A stretch of DNA of 64,000 bases from Rahnella laticis (lineage in GTDB: Bacteria; Pseudomonadota; Gammaproteobacteria; Enterobacterales; Enterobacteriaceae), in NCBI RefSeq assembly GCF_015644585.1, contig NZ_JADOBI010000006.1:62001-126000 (forward strand). Reading direction: 5' to 3'. Below the pieces are notes generated by a model that was not told the DNA's origin, ran no database searches, and saw nothing but the letters and a program-made list of their open reading frames with translations. Positions within the stretch are counted from its first letter, which is position 1. Every line of letters begins with the position of its first letter. The position numbers were made by a program, and so were the translations under genes. Positions 58,161 to 64,000 of this stretch are shown piece after piece.

Positions 58161-59123
58161 TCAGTGAAGTGCAGCCGTCAGAGAGATGAACAGCGGCAGT
58201 GTCACAATACACAACACGGAGCTGATCAGCAGTGAAGCTTCTGCATCCGGAGACTGAACGCCGAAACGGTTGCCGAACACGATACCGAAGAAACCGGCAG
58301 ACAGCGCAATCATCAGGATTGCGGTCACCGCCACCTGACCACTCAGGCCGAACGCCAGAACCAGACCCCAGGCGATAAACGGCTGAACCAGGTTTTTGGC
58401 GACACAGGACAACAACACCGGACCGTTAATTTTCAGCTTACGGGCTGACAGGATAACACCGGTCAGGAACAGCGCAGACGCGGTCGCTGACAGGCCCAGC
58501 GGTTTGATTGAGGCCAGGAAGATTTCCGGCATTTTAATGCCAAATGCCGCCAGAATCACACCCAGAAGCGGTGCCCAGACGATCGGCTTCTTCACTGAAC
58601 GCCACATCAGAACCGGCAACAATGCCAGAGATGAACCCTGATTTTCGCCGCTCAGACGCGCTTTTTCACGTTCCAGAATCAGCAGGCAGAACGGTGTCAT
58701 CAGCACGGAACCACAGGCGATAGACACCGCCACGGACAATGATGTTGACGGTGCATCACCCAGAACACTGCTCAGAATCGGCAGGCCGAGCGCCGCGTAG
58801 TTTGGCAGCGCCACAGTCAGCGTCAGAACGGCAGCATCCTGCGGAGATTTCTTAAACACTTTGGTGCAAATAAAGTAAATCGCGGCATAGGTGATCCACA
58901 TCGCCAGAACCAGCACCAGAATCAGCGGTGATTGTTCAACAATACCGGCCCACGGCGTTTGTACGGTTGCTGCAAACAGCGCAGCGGGTAAAGCAAAATC
59001 CATCACGAAAATATTAAGTAAAGAGACATTCTGGTTATCCACCATTTTCGCTTTCCCGGCATAAAAACCGAGGATCATGATGACGAAAATAGGGGCAAGC
59101 GCGTGCAATATTACGTAAGTCAT
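58161..59123 (-). CDS. mdcF: Malonate transporter MdcF (AEC family)
   Basis: 320 residues, highly hydrophobic with about ten predicted TM helices in two halves of five, an auxin-efflux-carrier family permease. Examples are VILHALAPIFVIMILGFYAG at the N terminus and IALSAGFFGIVFGNRFG late. Its place inside the mdc operon makes malonate uptake the likely role. A 189-bp gap with two hairpins separates it from mdcE. Confidence 0.9.
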   Translation of the reverse strand: MTYVILHALAPIFVIMILGFYAGKAKMVDNQNVSLLNIFVMDFALPAALFAATVQTPWAGIVEQSPLILVLVLAMWITYAAIYFICTKVFKKSPQDAAVLTLTVALPNYAALGLPILSSVLGDAPSTSLSVAVSIACGSVLMTPFCLLILEREKARLSGENQGSSLALLPVLMWRSVKKPIVWAPLLGVILAAFGIKMPEIFLASIKPLGLSATASALFLTGVILSARKLKINGPVLLSCVAKNLVQPFIAWGLVLAFGLSGQVAVTAILMIALSAGFFGIVFGNRFGVQSPDAEASLLISSVLCIVTLPLFISLTAALH

Positions 59124-59218
59124 AGCGTTTTTCCTGAGGCAAAGTATGAATGCTCAGTCGGCGCCGGTGCGATGGTTTTTTTAGTATGACAGTCCAGTTG
59201 CAGACAACAGCAGGCCCT

Positions 59219-59278
59219 CGCCCCTGAACGCCAGGGGCGGGAACCTGCAAATGCGGCTGCGTCACGCTGTTTGCAGGT
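59219..59278 (-). other. Two overlapping stem-loops in the mdcE-mdcF gap
   Basis: Stem A: ACCTGCAAA (59243-59251) with TTTGCAGGT (59270-59278). Stem B: CGCCCCTG (59219-59226) with CAGGGGCG (59232-59239), extendable by GCAGG (59210-59214) with CCTGC (59244-59248). The extension of B uses bases of A, so the two forms compete. No T tract follows, so mRNA processing or differential stability between mdcA-E and mdcF-H is more likely than termination. Confidence 0.6.
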
Positions 59279-59312
59279 GCGTTACCGGTTGAGACTGAAA
59301 GTTGTTAACGAA

Positions 59313-60128
59313 TTACCATTCCTGACGCATCTGCTGGCGAACGCGCTGCGAACTTGCGCGATTTTCTGCACCCAGACGGTTGCTGAGGCTAACGCCTTCT
59401 TTGCGAGCGTCCTGGATGTTTTGCCATACCGCGCTTTGTACGCGCGTGATGTCGTCGGGTGTTGCGCTGTCCGGGTTTGCGATGTCGAGTAATTGCGACA
59501 GCAGCCCCAGAGTGGCGTAGTTTTCGATGTCATAAGCCATCGGCGGGATGGTTGCGGCCAGTTTTTCCAGCGCATCCACAGAGCGTAACGTGATGCGTGC
59601 GGCGGATTCTTTCCCCATCGCATGGATCATGACGCCGTTGTTTTTGAAGGCGATCAGCTTGTTGGCCTGATAACCGTGCGCCAGAAACGCACCGGACATC
59701 GCTTTACCCACAATCAGACCGACCACCGGATGCCCTGCCAGACGGGCTTTGGCGTAAGCGCCTGCGGCACCGGCCAGCGCCTGATGAATACCAAACGCTT
59801 CTTCGCGACGGCCATAAGCCTGACTTGGCACATCAATCACTGCCACGATGGCGCGTTTGGTGCCGGAGTTTGCATCAGCGGCAATGGCGTCGTTAACGAC
59901 TTTTGCCAGCGTCCAGCCTTCCAGCAGACCGACTTCGCCGCCCGCTGCGCGCGGATAGTGATTATTTTTATCCGGCACGACCGTAATGAAACGGACAGCC
60001 TGATCATTGAGTTTGCCATCGGCGGCTTTCACCGAAGGGCAAAGACCGCTGATCGGAGTGGCCTCTTTGGTCAGTTCGGCAAACCAGTAATCACCCCGGC
60101 TGACGATGTTGCTTTCTACGTTGCTCAT
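59313..60128 (-). CDS. mdcE: Malonate decarboxylase gamma subunit MdcE
   Basis: 271-residue crotonase-fold carboxyltransferase-like subunit. With MdcD it decarboxylates malonyl-S-ACP to acetyl-S-ACP plus CO2. The segments VAVIDVPSQAYGRREEAFGIHQALAGAAGAYAKAR-like and VVGLIVGKAMSGAFLAHG are family-typical. Start overlaps the mdcD stop by 4 bp (ATGA), consistent with a tight beta-gamma complex. Confidence 0.93.
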   Translation of the reverse strand: MSNVESNIVSRGDYWFAELTKEATPISGLCPSVKAADGKLNDQAVRFITVVPDKNNHYPRAAGGEVGLLEGWTLAKVVNDAIAADANSGTKRAIVAVIDVPSQAYGRREEAFGIHQALAGAAGAYAKARLAGHPVVGLIVGKAMSGAFLAHGYQANKLIAFKNNGVMIHAMGKESAARITLRSVDALEKLAATIPPMAYDIENYATLGLLSQLLDIANPDSATPDDITRVQSAVWQNIQDARKEGVSLSNRLGAENRASSQRVRQQMRQEW

Positions 60129-60967
60129 GCGCGATCCTCCCGGTTAAACAGGGCTTCCGTCACTTCACGGCTGGCCTGCTGCGCGGTGTCAAAACCGGTC
60201 AGTTTTGGCAGGTAATAATCATAATTATCAGAACGATGTGTCGCCGGAACGCCTTTTTTGATGAAGGCGAGCACGTTGTCTTTCACTTGTGCAAGGGAGT
60301 CTTTGACCAGCGCATCCACAAAACCGCTGTGATAACGCACTTCGCCACCGGTCATGCTCCAGATAAACGGACGGTCGCGGGAATCGTATTCATCGATACC
60401 GGCTTCCTGTTCGATAACCTGCGGACCGTTCAGGCCCAGACGCGCTTCACGGGTGACAATCAGGTAGCTGCATAAGGCCGCGGCGATGGACATCCCGCCG
60501 AAGCAGCCGACGGTCCCGGCCACCACGCCAATCACCGGCGTGTAGCGGCGTAAATCAACGATGGCGGCGTGAATATCGGCGATAGCCGCGAGGCCCAGAT
60601 TGGCTTCCTGCAAACGCACACCACCGGTTTCGAGCAGAAGCACTGCCTGAGTCGGGATGCCGTTACGGTTATCTTCTGCCGCCATTTCCAGCGCAGCGGC
60701 CATTTTGGCACCGGACACTTCGCCCATACTGCCGCCCTGGAAACTACCTTCAATCGCGACGACTACCGCGGGCTGACCGTTGATCTGGCCTTTCGCCACA
60801 ACCATGCCGTCATCGGCCTGCGGGACGATGCCCTGCGGTTCCAGCCACGGCGACATAATGCGTTCGAACGGCCCCAGCAGTTCACGGAAAGTCCCGGCGT
60901 CCAGCAATTTGCGGGCGCGCTGACGGGCGCTCAGTTCGATAAAGCTCTGATCAGTATCAGTTGGCAT
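60125..60967 (-). CDS. mdcD: Malonate decarboxylase beta subunit MdcD
   Basis: 280 residues from ATG 60967 (MPTDTDQSFIELSARQRARKLLD), chosen because longer readings run into mdcC. It is homologous to the carboxyltransferase beta chain of acetyl-CoA carboxylase: GSMGEVSGAKMAAALEMA and VAGTVGCFGGMSIAAAL form the acyl-binding pockets. It overlaps mdcC by 11 bp and mdcE by 4 bp. Confidence 0.94.
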   Translation of the reverse strand: MPTDTDQSFIELSARQRARKLLDAGTFRELLGPFERIMSPWLEPQGIVPQADDGMVVAKGQINGQPAVVVAIEGSFQGGSMGEVSGAKMAAALEMAAEDNRNGIPTQAVLLLETGGVRLQEANLGLAAIADIHAAIVDLRRYTPVIGVVAGTVGCFGGMSIAAALCSYLIVTREARLGLNGPQVIEQEAGIDEYDSRDRPFIWSMTGGEVRYHSGFVDALVKDSLAQVKDNVLAFIKKGVPATHRSDNYDYYLPKLTGFDTAQQASREVTEALFNREDRA

Positions 60968-61259
60968 TTTCAGCCTCCTCAAAGACCTGTTCGATACGCA
61001 GACGGGCAACCCCTGGTGTGGCGCCAAAATCATTAATGTCCAGACGGCCTGCCGGTAATTCGCGCAGGGCGTTCAGACGGTCGAAAAAGTGCTGCCACAG
61101 GCTGTGGCTGCCATCGACGGAGGTAGTGACAATAATTTTCAGCTCAGTTGCTGTTTTTGGTTCATACAGCGCTTCTAAATCGCCGGAACCCACCACGCCA
61201 GCTTCGGCGCGGCCTGGCAGCGCTTTTGCCGCCGGGTAGTTAAATTCAAAACGTTCCAT
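60957..61259 (-). CDS. mdcC: Malonate decarboxylase acyl-carrier protein MdcC
   Basis: 100 residues, the delta subunit. The prosthetic-group serine is S25 in VVGSGDLEALYEP. Unlike normal ACP it carries triphosphoribosyl-dephospho-CoA rather than phosphopantetheine, made by MdcB and attached by MdcG. Confidence 0.93.
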   Translation of the reverse strand: MERFEFNYPAAKALPGRAEAGVVGSGDLEALYEPKTATELKIIVTTSVDGSHSLWQHFFDRLNALRELPAGRLDINDFGATPGVARLRIEQVFEEAENAN

Positions 61260-61303
61260 AACACCTCTTTGTACTGATGTTAGTTAATTCGTATCCGGTT
61301 CAG

Positions 61304-62164
61304 TCAGGCCACGCTGACGCGGTCGAGAAACAGGGTGGCAGCCAGTAAATCGGCGGCACCGCCGGGCGATGTGTTATCGGCCAGCATCCGCTGTTCCAGA
61401 TGGCGCAGCCGTTGTTTGCCTGCGCGCGTCTGAAGTCCGCCGGCATCCAGCACGGCCTGCGCGCCCTGATGCATGGCTTCCAGCGCCGGTAATCCGCCGC
61501 GCGATAACACGCAGGTATCGGAAAGCCGTGTCATCACCGCCAGCAACGCATCGACCTGTGCTTCGCTTTCGCTGGCACCGCGCGTGCGGCTGTGATGAAG
61601 CTGCGGCAACGCACAATCGAGAATGTGCGGGAAGCCGCTCTGCGCCTCTTCGCGGGCACCGGGCACCTGATAACGCTGCACGGCGTGCGAACCTTTACTG
61701 AATTTTTTCGGGCTGAAGGCGTCGGGTAATTTCGCGATTTTCGCGGCACGTTGTGCAATGTGCTGCGGGATCAGATTTTCCGGCTGCATGGCAACGGCGC
61801 TGACCAGCAACCCCATCGCCCAGATAGCGCCCCGGTGAGTATTCACTCCGCCGGTTTCCGCCATCATTTGTGCTTCGCCTGCACGGCCCAGACGACCAAC
61901 TTCCTGACGCAGGGCGATATCCGCCGGGCGCTGCCAGCTGTGTAACGCCAGCGCATAAAAAGTTGGGGTCAGACTGCGTGCCGAACGCACCATCAGGTCT
62001 AACGTCAAATCCTGATGTGCGCCGGAACTCCGGCTGTCCACCAGCCCCGGTTTCGGGCTAAGCCGCGCTTCGTCGATCAGCGCCTGCGTCGCCGTGTCTG
62101 CCAGCCTTTCGGCCAGCTCTTGCGCTGTGAGTACAGCGCCAATCGTTAAAGTCTGCGGCATCAT
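61304..62164 (-). CDS. mdcB: Triphosphoribosyl-dephospho-CoA synthase MdcB
   Basis: 286 residues from ATG 62164; TTG at 62167 abuts the mdcA stop and is less likely. It condenses ATP and dephospho-CoA to the prosthetic-group precursor for MdcC. Family segments: LIDEARLSPKPGLVDSRSSGAHQDL near residue 34 and AETGGVNTHRGAIWAMGLL near residue 103 (CitG-like fold). Confidence 0.93.
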   Translation of the reverse strand: MMPQTLTIGAVLTAQELAERLADTATQALIDEARLSPKPGLVDSRSSGAHQDLTLDLMVRSARSLTPTFYALALHSWQRPADIALRQEVGRLGRAGEAQMMAETGGVNTHRGAIWAMGLLVSAVAMQPENLIPQHIAQRAAKIAKLPDAFSPKKFSKGSHAVQRYQVPGAREEAQSGFPHILDCALPQLHHSRTRGASESEAQVDALLAVMTRLSDTCVLSRGGLPALEAMHQGAQAVLDAGGLQTRAGKQRLRHLEQRMLADNTSPGGAADLLAATLFLDRVSVA

Positions 62165-62167
62165 CAA

Positions 62168-63829
62168 TTACCAGCTGCGGAATTTGGCAGGCGGGTTATA
62201 CAAACCGCCGGACCAGTCAACCAGCTCGCTCACGCTGCCAGCCGCCAGTAATGAACGGGTGGCGTCAGTGCGGCGAATCCCCATGTCTTCCGGGAAGACC
62301 ACCAGTTCCTGACGGCGCAGGTCGGCAACGCGTTTGGCGTCAACGCCCAGACCAATGTCAGTGATACCGGCAACCGCAGCGACCATAGCGCGGCGCTCTT
62401 CCAGAGAACGGGCGCGGTACAGATACGCAATCCCTTCTTCGGTCAGCACGTGCGTGACGTCGTCGCCGTAAATCATCACAGGCGCCAGCGGCATTCCGGA
62501 TTCTTTACCCACATCGACCGCTTCCAGTTTTTCAACAAACGTCGGTTTGCCACCGGCCTGGAAGGTTTCCACCATCTGCACGACCAGTTTTTTACCGCGC
62601 GCCATAGGATCCGGCTCTTCAATCATGTCGAGCCACGCAGGCGTTGAGTGACGGCGACCGTGCGGGTCATGCCCCATGTTCGGTGCGCCACCGAAACCGG
62701 CCAGACGGCCACGGGTTACGGTTGAGGAGTTCGCCAGACCATCGACCTGCAAGGTGGAACCGATGAACATATCCACTGCGTACTGGCCTGCCAGCTGGCA
62801 GAACGCGCGGTTGGAACGCATGGAACCGTCAGAGCCGGTGAAAAACACGTCCGGACGGGCGCGGATATACTCTTCCATCCCGAGTTCGCCGCCGAAGCAG
62901 TGAACGGTGTCGACCCAGCCGCTTTCAATAGCCGGGATCAGCGTCGGATGCGGGTTAAGCGTCCAGTGTTTACAGATTTTGCCGCGCAGGCCGAGTTGTT
63001 CGCCGTAAGTCGGCAACAGCAGTTCGATCGCCGCGGTGTTAAACCCGATACCGTGGTTCAGCGACTGCACGTTGTGTTTGGCGTAAATGCCTTTGATCGC
63101 CATCATCGCCATCAGCACGTGAACCGGTTTAATCAGACGCGGATCGCGGGTGAACAGCGGTTCGATGAAGAATGGCTTGTCGGCGACAACCACGAAATCA
63201 ATCCAGTCGCCCGGAATATCAACGCGCGGCAGATCGGTTTCTTCATCTACCAGTTCGTTGACCTGCGCGATGACGATGCCGTTTTTAAAGGCCGCGGCTT
63301 CGACCAGCGCTGGCGTATCTTCGGTGCTTGCGCCGGTATAAAGGTTACCTTTGCGGTCTGCTTTAAAGCCGGCGATCAGGGCGATGTTTGGCACCAGATC
63401 GACGTAAAGACGGGAATACAGTTCGATGTACGTATGGATCGCGCCGATTTCCATCTGGCCATCTTCCAGCAACTGCGCGATACGCAGGCTTTGCGGGCCG
63501 GAGAAGGCGAAATCGAGCTTACGGGCAATGCCGCGTTCGAAGAGATCCAGATGTTCTGCGCGGCTGACACTTGGCATGATCATGTGCAAATCATGCAGTT
63601 TTTCAGGGTTCACTTTCGCCAGTGAGCGGGAAAGGAAGTCAGCTTGTTTTTGGTTGTTACCTTCCATCACCACGCGGTCACCGGAGGCAATCAGCGTTTC
63701 GAGGACAGGAATAATTTTATCTGTGGGTAATACTTTACCCTCGGCCACGGAACGGACACTGTCGATACGCCGTTGTTTTTCATTGCGGCGGGTGTCCCAC
63801 GCTTTCGTGGTCTGCGGATGTTGCGGCAT
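62168..63829 (-). CDS. mdcA: Malonate decarboxylase alpha subunit MdcA (acetyl-ACP:malonate transferase)
   Basis: 553 residues from ATG 63829, directly after GGGAGGTTTGGC; a longer frame exists but lacks an RBS. It swaps the acetyl group on the carrier for malonyl, starting the catalytic cycle that ends with acetate and CO2. Typical segments: TKAWDTRRNEKQRRIDSV at the N terminus, SLNHGIGFNTAAIELLLP, and GAPNMGHDPHGRRHSTPAW. First gene of mdcABCDEFGH. Confidence 0.95.
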   Translation of the reverse strand: MPQHPQTTKAWDTRRNEKQRRIDSVRSVAEGKVLPTDKIIPVLETLIASGDRVVMEGNNQKQADFLSRSLAKVNPEKLHDLHMIMPSVSRAEHLDLFERGIARKLDFAFSGPQSLRIAQLLEDGQMEIGAIHTYIELYSRLYVDLVPNIALIAGFKADRKGNLYTGASTEDTPALVEAAAFKNGIVIAQVNELVDEETDLPRVDIPGDWIDFVVVADKPFFIEPLFTRDPRLIKPVHVLMAMMAIKGIYAKHNVQSLNHGIGFNTAAIELLLPTYGEQLGLRGKICKHWTLNPHPTLIPAIESGWVDTVHCFGGELGMEEYIRARPDVFFTGSDGSMRSNRAFCQLAGQYAVDMFIGSTLQVDGLANSSTVTRGRLAGFGGAPNMGHDPHGRRHSTPAWLDMIEEPDPMARGKKLVVQMVETFQAGGKPTFVEKLEAVDVGKESGMPLAPVMIYGDDVTHVLTEEGIAYLYRARSLEERRAMVAAVAGITDIGLGVDAKRVADLRRQELVVFPEDMGIRRTDATRSLLAAGSVSELVDWSGGLYNPPAKFRSW

Positions 63830-63949
63830 GCCAAACCTCCCTGGGTTGAGCTTGCTGAATTTTTCCCGGCGTGATGAAACAAAGAGGACGGTGGGAAGTT
63901 CAGTCAAGTGGCGGTTGCATCACATTTGACCTGTTTAAGTAGCCTGCTA

Positions 63950-63978
63950 AGTGTAGGAATCTATGTCAGTTCTATCAA
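63950..63978 (-). promoter_or_regulatory. Candidate sigma-70 promoter of the mdc operon
   Basis: On the minus strand TTGATA (63978-63973), exactly 17 bp, then TACACT (63955-63950). This would start transcription near 63943 and give a leader of about 114 nt before mdcA. LysR-type activation by MdcR is expected, but its site is not identified; the upstream part may lie past the window end. Confidence 0.5.
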
Positions 63979-64000
63979 TTAAGCGGACAGACACTTCGTT

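Overview
The window is chromosomal DNA of an enterobacterium. Gene order from 474 to 54971 follows the Escherichia coli argD-pabA-fic ... nirBD-cysG ... trpS-gph-rpe-dam-damX-aroB-aroK-hof-mrcA-nudE-igaA-yrfG-hslR-hslO-pckA-envZ-ompR-greB-yhgF-feoABC block almost gene for gene, and protein identities look high but not those of E. coli. The combination of this backbone with a malonate decarboxylase cluster, a standalone cytosine deaminase beside nirB, no nirC or tsgA, and pbpC-yfhM placed next to ompR suggests a Yersiniaceae-type organism (Rahnella, Ewingella or a relative). The genus is an inference and cannot be proved from the sequence alone.

Layout. 1-473: a non-coding structured repeat followed by a 41-bp tandem array. 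474-8495 (minus strand): argD behind paired ARG boxes, pabA, the yhfG-fic pair, a secreted DUF4432 protein, the YjgR ATPase, ppiA and codA. 8600-13049 (plus): nirB-nirD under a promoter with FNR and NarL/NarP sites at the classical spacings, then cysG, so the reductase and its sirohaem supply are adjacent. 13289-16259 (plus): a Gly/Thr-repeat lipoprotein and an outer-membrane TpsB/FhaC-type transporter, an accessory insertion between cysG and trpS. 16341-22521 (minus): trpS, gph, rpe, dam, damX, aroB, aroK. 22870-26382 (minus): a hofMN(OP)Q pilus/DNA-uptake operon in which HofO and HofP are one protein. 26504-36309: mrcA, nudE (minus), igaA, yrfG, hslR, hslO, pckA.

36422-37715 is a small accessory patch between pckA and envZ: a FitAB/VapBC-type pair whose PIN toxin has altered catalytic residues, then two copies of the same structured repeat in inverted orientation. 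37716-39793 (minus) is ompR-envZ. 40018-48463 (minus) holds yfhM (a 2005-residue alpha-2-macroglobulin with an intact CSEQ thioester motif) and pbpC. 48736-54971 (plus) has greB, tex and feoABC with an upstream Fur box. 55062-63829 is the malonate utilisation locus: mdcR on the plus strand and mdcABCDEFGH on the minus strand, with a DUF4160-DUF2442 pair between regulator and operon.

The most unusual signals are (i) a ~250-bp non-coding element present three times, whose hairpin arms differ between copies yet remain complementary (compensatory changes), (ii) the lipoprotein plus TpsB pair, in which the presumed substrate has no two-partner-secretion domain, and (iii) several toxin/antitoxin-like proteins with non-canonical key residues. 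No tRNA, rRNA, CRISPR array, transposase or phage gene was seen.
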